DNA from: Streptomyces massasporeus
Lineage (GTDB): Bacteria > Actinomycetota > Actinomycetes > Streptomycetales > Streptomycetaceae
Reading direction: 5' to 3'
DNA: 64,000 nt
Assembly: GCF_014648995.1 (NCBI RefSeq)
Contig: NZ_BMSE01000017.1
Coordinates: 147,532 to 211,531, forward strand
Part shown: piece by piece, positions 17,645 to 26,235 of the stretch
Position numbering within the stretch: the stretch's first letter is position 1
How the letters are laid out: each line of letters starts with the position of its first letter
Translations under genes and position numbers: made by a program
The notes under the pieces: generated by a model
Told to the model about the DNA's origin: nothing
Databases searched by the model: none
What the model saw: only the letters and a program-made list of their open reading frames with translations

Positions 17645-18265
17645 CTAGGCGGGCAGGTGCGGCCTGGGTTCGCGCCACATGGGCCACATCGCCGGGCCGT
17701 CCGGCAGGTCGAGGGCCGGTGCCGCGGGTTCGAAGCCCAGGCGCTCGTACAGCGCTCGGCTGCGGACGTTGCTGGCCTCCAGGTAGGCGGGCAGTCCCTC
17801 GCGGTCGCAGCGGTCGAGGACGGCCTCGATGAGCGCGGTACCCAGCCCCTCGCCCTGGCGGCCGGGTGCCACACCGATCATCCACAGGTACTCGTGGGCT
17901 CGCCCGGCGGGGTGCACGGCGGCCGTCAGCCGGCCGATCGCCTCGATGCGCTCGTTGTCCGGGTCGACGGCCTCGCGAACCTGGGCCGGACCTTCGTCGT
18001 CCCCGGCGTCGCCTTCGTCATGGCCCTCGTCGGCGGGCACGGGAAGCCACAGCGCGCAGGCCGAGCCGTCCTCCGTGACATCGATGCGGCCCGCCGCGAG
18101 CACGATGTCGGTGAAGGCGGCCATGAGCGCGGGGTGCTTGGCACGGCGGTCCGCCGCGCCCGGGAAAACCCAGCCGCTCACGGGGTCGTCCTGGAACGCG
18201 TCGTCCAGAAGCCGGACGATCAGCTCCCTGTCCCCTTCGCCCGCCGTCCGGATGGCCACACCCAT
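17645..18265 (-). CDS. GNAT-family N-acetyltransferase
   Basis: Product of 206 residues from ATG 18265 (MGVAIRTAGEGDRELIVRLL), preceded by GAAGGGG. The acetyl-CoA site is seen as IGVAPGRQGEGLGTALIEAVLDRCD (R/Q-x-x-G-x-G/A), followed by YLEASNVRSRALYERLGFEPA. An acidic insert (ADEGHDEGDAGDDEGP) lies in the middle. The acceptor cannot be predicted. It is a stand-alone gene, convergent with the TetR gene across 136 bp. Confidence 0.88.
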   Translation of the reverse strand: MGVAIRTAGEGDRELIVRLLDDAFQDDPVSGWVFPGAADRRAKHPALMAAFTDIVLAAGRIDVTEDGSACALWLPVPADEGHDEGDAGDDEGPAQVREAVDPDNERIEAIGRLTAAVHPAGRAHEYLWMIGVAPGRQGEGLGTALIEAVLDRCDREGLPAYLEASNVRSRALYERLGFEPAAPALDLPDGPAMWPMWREPRPHLPA

Positions 18266-18601
18266 GCCCCGCCCCTTCGCTCGACCCGACGGGCGTTGAT
18301 CGTAGGGGCGTCGGCCCCCGCGGAGGGATGCGGGCAGGATCTTGGCGGGATTCAGTCGAACATGTGCCCAAAGCCGACGGATCCGCAGGGAGCCGGTAGG
18401 GGAAGGGGGCGGGCCCCGCACACCGTGGGGCAGTGCGGGACCCGCCGACCGGAGGCCGGTGGCCGTGCGGGGTCAGGAGCCGCACGGCCCCGGCGCTCCG
18501 GGGTTGTGCCCTTCGGTCACCCGAAGGTCGTCACAGACGCCGGCGATCAGCGGCCTGCCATGGCCGGTCGTCGACTGCTGCCGGCCGGCCGGCGCCGGCC
18601 G
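18266..18601. other. Intergenic region with several hairpins
   Basis: This 336-bp gap follows the polyprenyl synthetase gene and precedes the GNAT gene, both leftward. It holds GCGGGCCCCGCAC (18409-18421) facing GTGCGGGACCCGC (18433-18445), one mismatch; CCGTGCGG/CCGCACGG near 18462-18486; and CCTTCGG-TCAC-CCGAAGG (18510-18527). One or more probably end the encapsulin operon transcript. I see no gene. Confidence 0.55.
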
Positions 18602-19771
18602 TCAACTGGTCCGCCGTGTCACGAACTCGGCGAGCGCCAGCAGACCGCCCGCCGCCTCCGGGTCCGGCACCGCTCGGGCCAGCTGCTGCATCGCCCGGGC
18701 CATCCGGTCGGCCGCCTGGCACTGCGCCCAGTCGCGGCCGCCCGCGCGCTCCACGGTCAGGGCGATGTGGTCCAGGTCCCCCTTCTCGCCGGGTCGCGCG
18801 TACAGTCCGGCGAGTTCGGCCGCCGCCGGTGTGCCGGAGGCGAAGGCCGCCACCACCGGCAGCGACTTCTTCCGGGCGGCCAGGTCGGCACCGACGGGCT
18901 TTCCGGTGCGGCTCGGGTCACCCCATATGCCGATGACGTCGTCGATGAGCTGGAAGGCGAGCCCGGCTTCCCGGCCGAACGCGTCCAGCGCCGCCACTTC
19001 CTCGTCCGAGGCGCCCGCGTACAGCCCGCCGATCGCGCAGGCGCTTCCGAGCAGGGCGCCCGTCTTGCCCTCCGCCATGGCGAGCACCCCGTCGAGCGTG
19101 ACCTCCGTGGGGGCGCACCGCTCCAGGGCCGTGTCCGCGTGCTGCCCCGCACACAGTTCGATGACGCAGTCCGCCAGCCGGGCGGCGGCGGCCACGGACG
19201 CCGGGTGCGGGTCCTGGGCGAGCAGCCGCAGGGCCAGCGCCTGGAGGGTGTCCCCGGCGAGGATGGCGTCGGCGTCGCCGAACACGGTCCACGCGGTGGG
19301 GCGGTGGCGACGGGTGGCGTCCCGGTCCATCACGTCGTCGTGCAGCAGCGTGAAGTTGTGGACCAGTTCCACCGCGGCGGCGGCCCGGGCTGCCCCTGCC
19401 CGCGCCTCTGGTCCGCCGAGGGCGGCCGCCGCGGCCAGGACCAGCGCGGGCCGGATCGCCTTGCCGGAGCCGCCCTCCGCCGGACTGCCGTCGGACTGCT
19501 CCCAGCCGAAGTGGTAGAGCGCGATCCGCCGCATCGGGCCGGGCAGTGAGCCGAGCGCGGCCCGCAGCACCGGATCGACCTCCGCCCGGGCCCGCTCCAG
19601 CAGCATGACCGCCTCGTGCCCTTCGGCCGGTGCGGCCCCGCCGTCCCGCTGCGTCCCGGTGGGCCCCCGCCTTTCCGGTGCCCCGGCCTTCTGCCCGGGC
19701 TCGGTGCCGCGCTGCCCGCAGGGTGCGGGCAGCGTCGTCTCCGTCCTGGACGCCGTGAGGGACTCACCCAT
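18602..19771 (-). CDS. Polyprenyl synthetase, likely encapsulin cargo
   Basis: Product of 389 residues. Residues ~1-55 are disordered, rich in Gly/Pro/Thr/Glu (TETTLPAPCGQRGTEPGQ). From ~60 it is a class I isoprenyl diphosphate synthase: KAIRPALVLAAAAALGG, first Asp-rich motif LLHDDVMDRD, GKTGALLGSACAIGG, second Asp-rich motif QLIDDVIGIWGD. It condenses IPP with allylic diphosphates; chain length is not predictable. It is downstream (111 bp) of the EshA-type shell gene. In family 2B encapsulin operons such synthases are known cargo candidates and the disordered N-terminus acts as cargo-loading segment. Assignment as cargo is inferred from order and the tail. Confidence 0.9.
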   Translation of the reverse strand: MGESLTASRTETTLPAPCGQRGTEPGQKAGAPERRGPTGTQRDGGAAPAEGHEAVMLLERARAEVDPVLRAALGSLPGPMRRIALYHFGWEQSDGSPAEGGSGKAIRPALVLAAAAALGGPEARAGAARAAAAVELVHNFTLLHDDVMDRDATRRHRPTAWTVFGDADAILAGDTLQALALRLLAQDPHPASVAAAARLADCVIELCAGQHADTALERCAPTEVTLDGVLAMAEGKTGALLGSACAIGGLYAGASDEEVAALDAFGREAGLAFQLIDDVIGIWGDPSRTGKPVGADLAARKKSLPVVAAFASGTPAAAELAGLYARPGEKGDLDHIALTVERAGGRDWAQCQAADRMARAMQQLARAVPDPEAAGGLLALAEFVTRRTS

Positions 19772-19882
19772 GGGACCGCCTCGGAGAATGAGCGGACGGT
19801 GGCGCTTCCGCTGCCGTTGGGCGCGTACCCCGAGGATGTACCCGCCCTGACGGGCGGGGACACGGCCGACGCACCGGAAGTG

Positions 19883-21289
19883 TCACCGCCAGCGGCCGAT
19901 CTCGACGTTCTCCAGGACGCCGAGCGCGTCCGGTACCAGCACCGCGGCGGAGTAGTAGGCCGTGACCAGGTATTTGATGATGGCCTGTTCGTTGATGCCC
20001 ATGAAGCGCACCGACAGGCTCGGCTCGATCTCGTCCGGGATGCCCGAGGCGCGCAGACCGATGACGCCCTGGTCGGCCTCGCCGGTACGCAGGGCGATGA
20101 TCGACGTCGTCCGGGCGTCCGAGACCGGGATCTTGTTGCACGGGAAGATCGGCACACCGCGCCAGGTCGGGATGCGGTTGCCGGCCATGTCGACGGTCTC
20201 GGGGACCAGTCCGCGCTTGTTGAGCTCGCGGCCGAACGCGGCGATGGCGCGCGGGTGGGCGAGGAGCATCCTGGTGCCGCGGCGCCTGCTGAGCAGCTCG
20301 TCCAAGTCGTCCGGGCCGGGCACGCCGTCGTGCGGCTGGATCCGCTGGTCGTACTCGCAGTTGTGCAGGAGCCCGAAGTCGCGGTTGTTGACGAGCTCGT
20401 GCTCCTGGCGCTCCTTCAGCGCCTCGACCGTCAGCCGGATCTGCTGCTCAGTCTGGTTCATGGGCTGGTTGTACAGGTCGGCCACGCGCGAGTGGATGCG
20501 CAGCACGGTCTGGGCGACGCTCAGTTCGTACTCACGGGGCCGGGCCTCGTAGTCGACGAAGGTGTGCGGGATGTCCGGCTCGCCGGAGTGGCCGGCGGAG
20601 AGGTCGATCTCCTTCTCGCCGTACTTGTTGGAGCGCTGCGAGGGGATCGAGCGGCGCTGCTGGAGGTGTTCGCGCAGGGTGTCCGAGCGCTCCGCGATCT
20701 GCGCGAACTCCTGGCGGGGCAGCACCAGCACGGTGCACGCGGTGAGGGCGCGGGCCGTGTACTCCCAGATCGCGTCCTCGTTCAGCAGGGCGTCCTCGCC
20801 GAAGTAGGCGCCGTCGGCGAGGACGCCGAGGGACTCGTCGTCCCCGTACGGGCCCGTGCCGACCTTCTCCACCCTGCCGTGCGCGAGGAGGTACACCTCG
20901 TCGGACGGGCTGCCGAACGAGGCGATCACGTCGCCCGCCGGGACCTCGCGCTGCTCGCAGCGGCGGGCGATCTCGAAGAGCACCTCCTCGTCCTCGTAGG
21001 ACCGCAGCGCCGGCAGCTCGCCGAGCTCCGCGGGGATGATCTCGACACGGTCGCCGGTCTTCACGAACGTCAGACGGCCGTCGCCCACGGCGAACGTCAG
21101 CCGCCGGTTCACCCGGTATGTACCACCCTGGATGTCGACCCACGGCAGCATCCGCAGCAGCCAGCGGGAGCTGATCTCCTGCATCTGTGGCAGGGACTTG
21201 GTCGTGGTGGCCAGGTTCCGCGCGGCCGCCGTGCCGAGACTCTGCTGCGGCTTGGTCTGCTCCGTGCGGACCTCTTCGCCTACCGACAT
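19883..21289 (-). CDS. eshA: Family 2B encapsulin shell protein with cyclic-nucleotide-binding-like domain
   Basis: Product of 468 residues from ATG 21289, with CCGGGAGGG upstream. The N-terminal arm and HK97-type E-loop/P-domain parts (QEISSRWLLRMLPWVDIQGGTYRVN) are followed by an inserted cNMP-binding-like domain (~95-225: VPAGDVIASFGSPSDEVYLLAHGRVEKVG, YFGEDALLN), then the remaining HK97-like A-domain (TVLRIHSRVADLYNQP, FAHPRAIAAFGRELNKRG-like LLAHPRAIAAFGRELN, SLSVRFMGINEQAIIKYLVTAYYSAAVL). This is the EshA architecture; EshA in S. griseus and S. coelicolor affects growth and antibiotic production and forms capsid-like particles. The next gene encodes the presumed cargo, a polyprenyl synthetase. 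Confidence 0.92.
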   Translation of the reverse strand: MSVGEEVRTEQTKPQQSLGTAAARNLATTTKSLPQMQEISSRWLLRMLPWVDIQGGTYRVNRRLTFAVGDGRLTFVKTGDRVEIIPAELGELPALRSYEDEEVLFEIARRCEQREVPAGDVIASFGSPSDEVYLLAHGRVEKVGTGPYGDDESLGVLADGAYFGEDALLNEDAIWEYTARALTACTVLVLPRQEFAQIAERSDTLREHLQQRRSIPSQRSNKYGEKEIDLSAGHSGEPDIPHTFVDYEARPREYELSVAQTVLRIHSRVADLYNQPMNQTEQQIRLTVEALKERQEHELVNNRDFGLLHNCEYDQRIQPHDGVPGPDDLDELLSRRRGTRMLLAHPRAIAAFGRELNKRGLVPETVDMAGNRIPTWRGVPIFPCNKIPVSDARTTSIIALRTGEADQGVIGLRASGIPDEIEPSLSVRFMGINEQAIIKYLVTAYYSAAVLVPDALGVLENVEIGRWR

Positions 21290-21542
21290 AGAGAACTGCC
21301 CTCCCGGTTGTGACCGACGCCCATATGCCTCGGGCATCGATGTGCACGGGCAAGCCTTCCTCACTCAACGTGGTGGTGCTATTACCCGAAAGAGCGGGAA
21401 TGGATCTTTGCGCTGCTGGGCAGGGGGCCCGTCACGGCGTTCGAAAACGCCCGTGTCCGGCCCTCGGATCGGGGGCCCGGGCCAGGAGCACGGCGTCAGC
21501 CCCGAGCCTCGCGCTTCCCCACTCCCGGGTGACAATGGGCCG

Positions 21543-22451
21543 GTGACCAGCCCCGCCGCTCCCCGAATCGCCGCGCTGCGCCCCCGGCTGCCGTCGCCGG
21601 TGCAGGAGATCGTGGACAGCCGGTTCGAGCGGCGGGGCGTGCGGCTGCTGCTGAAGCGGGACGATCTCATCCACCCGGAGCTGATCGGCAACAAGTGGCG
21701 CAAGCTCGCTCCGAATCTGACCGCGGCGGCCGGCCGTACCGTCGTCACCTTCGGCGGTGCCTGGTCCAACCACCTGCGCGCCACGGCCGCGGCCGGCCGG
21801 CTGCTCGGCATCCCCACCGTCGGCGTCGTCCGCGGCGACGAGCTGGCCGGCCGGCCCCTCAACCCCTCGCTGGCCCGCTGCACGGCCGACGGCATGCGAC
21901 TGCACTTCGTCGACAGGGCGACTTATCGAGGCAAGTCCGAGCCGCGGACGCTGGCCGGCATCCTGCGCGCGGCGGACGCGGAGGAGGCGTACGTCGTCCC
22001 CGAGGGCGGCAGCAACGCCGAGGCCGTACGCGGCTGCCGGGCGCTCGGCGCCGAACTGCGCGGCCGGGCCGAGGTCGTCGCCGTGGCCTGCGGTACCGGT
22101 GGCACGCTCGCGGGGCTGGCGGCCGGTCTCGCTCCCGGCGAGCGGGCCTTGGGCGTCCCGGTGCTCAAGGGCGGCTTCCTGACCGCCGAGACGGAAGCCC
22201 TGCAGCGTGCGGCTTTCGGTGGCAGGCGCGGCACCTGGAACCTGGACGAGCGCTTCCACTGCGGCGGCTACGCGCGCGTGCCCGCCGAGCTCGACGCCTT
22301 CGCGGCGGACTTCGAGCACCGGCACGGCCTGCCCGTCGAACGCCTGTATGTGGCCAAGCTGCTGTACGGGCTCGTCACCCTGGCCGGAGAAGGCGCCTTC
22401 CCGCGCGGGACGGCGGTGGCGGCGGTGATCACCGGGCGCCCCTTCCCTTGA
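21543..22451 (+). CDS. PLP-dependent ACC deaminase / D-cysteine desulfhydrase family protein
   Basis: Product of 302 residues from GTG 21543. The family is set by the N-terminus (LPSPVQEIVDSRFERRGVRLLLKRDDLIHPELIGNKWRKL), where the Lys of GNKWRKL binds PLP, the phosphate-binding FGGAWSNHLRATAAAG and GTGGTLAGLAAG. Substrates in this family include ACC and D-cysteine, which I cannot separate here. GACAAT lies seven bases before the GTG and there is no ribosome site, so the mRNA may be leaderless. It is divergent from the encapsulin gene across ~250 bp. Confidence 0.88.
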   Translation: MTSPAAPRIAALRPRLPSPVQEIVDSRFERRGVRLLLKRDDLIHPELIGNKWRKLAPNLTAAAGRTVVTFGGAWSNHLRATAAAGRLLGIPTVGVVRGDELAGRPLNPSLARCTADGMRLHFVDRATYRGKSEPRTLAGILRAADAEEAYVVPEGGSNAEAVRGCRALGAELRGRAEVVAVACGTGGTLAGLAAGLAPGERALGVPVLKGGFLTAETEALQRAAFGGRRGTWNLDERFHCGGYARVPAELDAFAADFEHRHGLPVERLYVAKLLYGLVTLAGEGAFPRGTAVAAVITGRPFP

Positions 22452-22481
22452 GAGGTCGCGTGTCGCGGGCCGCGCCCGTCG

Positions 22482-24080
22482 TCACGCGGCCTCCCGGAAG
22501 GCCGCCGCCTCCTCCAGGTCCAGCCTGCGCAGCAGGGTCCGCAGCATCTCGTCGTCGATGTAACGGCCGTCCCGGAGCTTGACCAACACCTCACGCTCGG
22601 CGCTGATGACCTCCCGTGACAGCCGCCTGTAGGTGTCGTCGACGGACTCCCCGGTGATCGGGTTGGCCTGCCCGAGCCGTTCCCAGGGGGCGTTGCGGCG
22701 GCGCTCCAGGACGGTGCGCAGCCGGTCGGCGAGCGGAGCGGGCAGGGCGTTGCGTTCGTCGGCCAGGAGCTCGTCCAGGCGCCGCTCGGCGGCCCGGGAG
22801 GCCTGCGCCTGGGCGTTGGCCTCGGCGAGCGTCTCGGTCTGCGCGTCCCGCCCGGGGAACTTCAGCAGCCGGATCAGCGGGGGCAGGGTCAGGCCCTGCA
22901 CGACCAGGGTCCCGATGACCGTCGTGAAGGTCAGGAAGAGGATGAGGTTGCGCTGGGGGAAGGGCTCCTCGCCATCGTGCATGGTGAGCGGGATCGAGAA
23001 GGCGATGGCCAGGGAGACCACGCCCCGCATCCCGGCCCACGCGATGACGAAGGGCCCCTTCCAGGTCGGGTCCTCCTCGCGTTCCCGCACCCGGGCCGAC
23101 AGCAGCCGCGGCAGGAAGGTGGCCGGGTACACCCAGACGAAGCGGGTCGCGACGACGACCAGGAAGACGGCGATCGCGTACCAGGCGGCGTCGACGCCCT
23201 CGTACTCCCCGAGGCCTCTGAGGACCACCGGCAGCTGTAGTCCGATCAGCGCGAACACCGCCGACTCCAGGACGAAGGCGACCATCTTCCAGACCGCCTC
23301 CTCCTGCAGGCGCGTCGCGAAGTCGACCTCCCACGCGCGGTGCCCCAGGTAGAGCGCGACGACCACGACCGCGAGGACACCGGAGGCGTGTACCTGCTCG
23401 GCGACCGCGTAGGCGACGAACGGGATCAGCAGGGAGAGCGTGTTCTGCAGCAGCGCCTCCTTCAGGTGCGTGCGCAGCCAGTGGATCGGGGCCATCAGCA
23501 GCAGGCCGACCACGACGCCGCCGACCGCCGCGAGCAGGAACTCGCCGATGCCGCCGGCCCAGGTCGCGCCCTCGCCGACGGCTGCGGCCAGGGCCACCCG
23601 GTAGGCGGTGATCGCGGTCGCGTCGTTCAGCAGGGACTCGCCCTGGAGGATCGTGGTGATCCGCGACGGCAGCCCGACCCGGCGGGCGACCGCCGTCGCC
23701 GCGACCGCGTCCGGGGGCGCCACCACCGCCCCGAAGACCAGCGCCGCGGTCAGCGGCATGCCCGGCACGATCACGTACAGGGCCCAGCCGACGGCGAAGG
23801 TCGCGAACAGCACGTACCCGACCGACAGCATCGCGACCGGCCGCAGCTGCGCCCGCAGGTCGAGGTAGGAGCTGTCGGTGGCCGCCGTGTGCAGCAGCGG
23901 GGGCAGGATGAGCGGCAGGACGACGTGCGGGTCGAGCGTGTACTCGGGCACCCCCGGGACGTAGCTGACCGCCAGTGCCACGGCCACCAGCAGCAGCGGC
24001 GCCGGCACCGGGGTCCGCCGCGCGGCCGCGGCGATCGCGGCGCTGCCCGCCACGAGCAGCAGCAGTGGCATCACGTCCAT
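22482..24080 (-). CDS. Na+/H+ antiporter, CPA1 (NhaP) family
   Basis: Product of 532 residues from ATG 24080. The membrane part (~1-410) has twelve or so segments with hallmark GAVVAPPDAVAATAVARRVGLP and GESLLNDATAITAYRVALAAA, which hold the ND ion-binding pair, plus AWAGMRGVVSLAIAFSIP. The C-terminal ~120 residues are soluble and helical (AEANAQAQASRAAERRLDELL ... AFREAA), the usual cytoplasmic regulatory tail. It exchanges Na+ or K+ for protons. It is divergent from a UBP zinc-finger gene only 62 bp away. Confidence 0.93.
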   Translation of the reverse strand: MDVMPLLLLVAGSAAIAAAARRTPVPAPLLLVAVALAVSYVPGVPEYTLDPHVVLPLILPPLLHTAATDSSYLDLRAQLRPVAMLSVGYVLFATFAVGWALYVIVPGMPLTAALVFGAVVAPPDAVAATAVARRVGLPSRITTILQGESLLNDATAITAYRVALAAAVGEGATWAGGIGEFLLAAVGGVVVGLLLMAPIHWLRTHLKEALLQNTLSLLIPFVAYAVAEQVHASGVLAVVVVALYLGHRAWEVDFATRLQEEAVWKMVAFVLESAVFALIGLQLPVVLRGLGEYEGVDAAWYAIAVFLVVVATRFVWVYPATFLPRLLSARVREREEDPTWKGPFVIAWAGMRGVVSLAIAFSIPLTMHDGEEPFPQRNLILFLTFTTVIGTLVVQGLTLPPLIRLLKFPGRDAQTETLAEANAQAQASRAAERRLDELLADERNALPAPLADRLRTVLERRRNAPWERLGQANPITGESVDDTYRRLSREVISAEREVLVKLRDGRYIDDEMLRTLLRRLDLEEAAAFREAA

Positions 24081-24142
24081 CGTTCTCGCCCGCCCTCATT
24101 TTTCGACGCGGTCTTCCGCCCGACCGTCGTAACCTGGCAATC

Positions 24143-24403
24143 ATGAAACAGTGCACGCACGCCGACGCGCTGCCGCACCCCGAACCCGGCCCGCTCAGCG
24201 AGACGTGTCCGGAGTGCCTGGCGGAGGGCATGGATCCGGTGCAACTACGGCTGTGTCTGAGCTGCGGTCACGTCGGCTGCTGCGACTCCTCGCCGGGACG
24301 GCACGCGGCGGAGCATCATAAGGAGTCCGGCCATCCCGTGATGCGGACCCACGAGCCCGGGGAGACCTGGCGTTGGTGCTTCGTCGACCATGTCCTGGTG
24401 TGA
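24143..24403 (+). CDS. UBP-type zinc finger protein
   Basis: Product of 86 residues from ATG 24143 (MKQCTHADALPHPEPGPLS). Cys/His ligands follow the ZnF-UBP pattern: CTHAD, ETCPECLAEG, RLCLSCGHVGCCDSS, HAAEHHKESGHPVMRTHEPG, ending WRWCFVDHVLV. In eukaryotes the fold recognises free ubiquitin C-termini; bacterial stand-alone copies have no established partner. TAACCT lies seven bases before the ATG, suggesting a leaderless transcript. The tight divergent arrangement with an NhaP antiporter hints at shared function. Confidence 0.9.
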   Translation: MKQCTHADALPHPEPGPLSETCPECLAEGMDPVQLRLCLSCGHVGCCDSSPGRHAAEHHKESGHPVMRTHEPGETWRWCFVDHVLV

Positions 24404-24663
24404 CGCGACAGGACCCCGGCGGCGGACGGTTCGACCGTCTGACGTCTGGGTACGTCAACCCGGCGCGCGCTCTTCCCATTTGGGCCCGCCCAACCCCTAG
24501 ACACGGAGCGTATCCGCAGGTTTACTGTGAGTGACGACATGGGGTTGGGGTCCCGGGGACAGGACCGTCGAGAGCGCGATAGCGTCACCGCTGAACCACG
24601 TATCGCGTTATCCCGAGGGGCGACCCTCGGCCCTGAAACGCTTGTACCACCATGGAGGTGAGG
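24404..24663 (+). promoter_or_regulatory. ushX-sigH upstream region
   Basis: This 260-bp region has no annotated gene of its own. The SigH frame is open from 24531 through it. S. coelicolor sigH is known to have several promoters in the corresponding place; I cannot assign them safely here. The start of ushX is decided by GGAGGTGA (24654-24661) just before GTG 24664, which overlaps an earlier in-frame ATG at 24652 that lacks its own ribosome site. Confidence 0.4.
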
Positions 24664-25077
24664 GTGTCCCAGATCGCAGGCGAGCCCGCGACCCAGGACT
24701 TCGTGGAAGTCCGGCTGCCGGCCGCGGGTGCCTACCTGTCGGTGCTGCGTACGGCCACGGCCGGTCTCGCGGCCCGTTTGGACTTCACCCTCGACGAGAT
24801 CGAGGACCTGCGCATCGCGGTGGACGAGGCCTGCGCGATCCTGCTTCAGCAGGCCGTGCCCGGCTCGGTGCTCAGCTGTGTCTTCCGCCTCGTCGACGAC
24901 TCACTCGAGGTCACCGTCTCGGCGCCGACCACGGATGGCCATGCCCCGTCACGGGACACCTTCGCCTGGACGGTCCTGTCCGCCCTCGCGGGCAAGGTCT
25001 CCTCTGCCGTGGACAAGGACAAAACCGTTTCGATCAGCCTCTACAAACAGCGCGGCGCGGGACCCGGGCCGGCGTGA
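24664..25077 (+). CDS. ushX: Anti-sigma factor of SigH, HATPase serine-kinase type
   Basis: Product of 137 residues from GTG 24664 (VSQIAGEPATQDFVEVRLPA). It is an RsbW/SpoIIAB-like GHKL ATPase: YLSVLRTATAGLAARLDFTLDEIEDLRIAVDEACAILL holds the N-box region (DEACAILL), and FAWTVLSALAGKVSSAVDKDKTVSISLYK the C-terminal strands. It lies directly ahead of sigH with overlapping stop/start (GTGA), so it is the cognate anti-sigma factor, called UshX or PrsH in S. coelicolor. It should hold SigH inactive until released by an anti-anti-sigma factor. Confidence 0.92.
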   Translation: MSQIAGEPATQDFVEVRLPAAGAYLSVLRTATAGLAARLDFTLDEIEDLRIAVDEACAILLQQAVPGSVLSCVFRLVDDSLEVTVSAPTTDGHAPSRDTFAWTVLSALAGKVSSAVDKDKTVSISLYKQRGAGPGPA

Positions 25078-26231
25078 GGAGCGAGGACGGGCCGGTGCGG
25101 GACGAAGAGCGCGGCACACGAGAGCTGCCGGCCGAGGGCACGGGCACGAGCGGCCCGAGCGGTGCCCGGCGCATGGCGGACGGCATCGACGGCATCCCCG
25201 AGCAGGCCCGACCGCATCCCGAGGACGACTCCGTGGAGGCCGTCCTCCCGGGCGGCGGCCGGCTGGACCGGGACGGTGCCGTGCGGAGCGCGCCTCCGGG
25301 CGGGGGGATCGCCGCATCCCCGGCCCAGGGGGGTCCCCCCACCCGCGCGAAGTCGAGGGTGGCGGAGGAGGCGAGCGCTCGGGGAAGGGCGACGGGCGGG
25401 ACGATGAGCGAGCACGAGCGGAACTCCGAGGATCAGGCGCCGCGCGCACACCACGCGCAAGGTGGGCATCACGGCTCTCCGGACCGCAGCGGTGCGCGCG
25501 AGATGTTCCTCAAACTGCGCACGCTGGACAGCGGCGGCCCCGAGTACGCGGAGCTGCGCAACCAGCTGGTCCGGATGCATCTGCCACTCGTGGAGCATCT
25601 CGCGCGCCGCTTCCGCAACCGCGGCGAGCCGCTGGACGACCTCACCCAGGTCGCCACGATCGGCCTGATCAAGTCGGTCGACCGATTCGACCCGGACCGC
25701 GGCGTGGAGTTCTCCACGTACGCGACCCCGACGGTCGTGGGCGAGATCAAGCGGCACTTCCGCGACAAGGGCTGGGCGGTGCGCGTTCCGCGCCGGCTGC
25801 AGGAGCTGCGCCTGGCGCTGACCACGGCCACGGCCGAGCTCTCGCAGCTGCACGGCCGCTCCCCCACGGTCCACGAGCTCGCCGAGAAGCTGGCGATCTC
25901 CGAGGAGGAGGTCCTGGAGGGCCTGGAGTCCGCCAACGCGTACTCCACGCTGTCCCTGGACGTCCCCGACACCGACGACGAGTCCCCGGCGGTCGCCGAC
26001 ACACTCGGCGCGGAGGACGAGGCGCTGGAGGGCGTGGAGTACCGGGAGTCGCTCAAGCCGCTGCTGGAGGATCTCCCGCCGCGCGAGAAGCGGATCCTGC
26101 TGCTGCGGTTCTTCGGCAACATGACCCAGTCGCAGATCGCGCAGGAGGTCGGCATCTCCCAGATGCACGTCTCCAGGCTGCTGGCGCGCACGCTCGCGCA
26201 GCTGCGGGAGAAGCTCCTCGTCGAGGAGTGA
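25074..26231 (+). CDS. sigH: SigB-like stress/developmental sigma factor SigH
   Basis: Product of 385 residues if started at GTG 25074, which overlaps the ushX TGA. Residues ~1-120 are a Gly/Pro/Asp-rich, probably disordered extension; ATG 25404 (MSEHERNSEDQAP, 275 residues) begins the part shared by all SigB-type factors. Region 2 is LARRFRNRGEPLDDLTQVATIGLIKSVDRFDPDRGVEFSTYATP, region 3 follows (LHGRSPTVHELAEKLAISEEEV), and region 4 is LLLRFFGNMTQSQIAQEVGISQMHVSRLLARTL. In S. coelicolor SigH occurs as several forms from alternative starts and proteolysis, is induced by osmotic stress and affects septation. The same frame is open back to 24531. Confidence 0.93.
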   Translation: MRSEDGPVRDEERGTRELPAEGTGTSGPSGARRMADGIDGIPEQARPHPEDDSVEAVLPGGGRLDRDGAVRSAPPGGGIAASPAQGGPPTRAKSRVAEEASARGRATGGTMSEHERNSEDQAPRAHHAQGGHHGSPDRSGAREMFLKLRTLDSGGPEYAELRNQLVRMHLPLVEHLARRFRNRGEPLDDLTQVATIGLIKSVDRFDPDRGVEFSTYATPTVVGEIKRHFRDKGWAVRVPRRLQELRLALTTATAELSQLHGRSPTVHELAEKLAISEEEVLEGLESANAYSTLSLDVPDTDDESPAVADTLGAEDEALEGVEYRESLKPLLEDLPPREKRILLLRFFGNMTQSQIAQEVGISQMHVSRLLARTLAQLREKLLVEE

Positions 26232-26235
26232 CGGC

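Noticed and set aside
22591..24231. Long minus-strand frame over the Na+/H+ antiporter
   Set aside because: Pure Gly/Arg/Pro-rich translation typical of a shadow frame; the real frame is 22482-24080.
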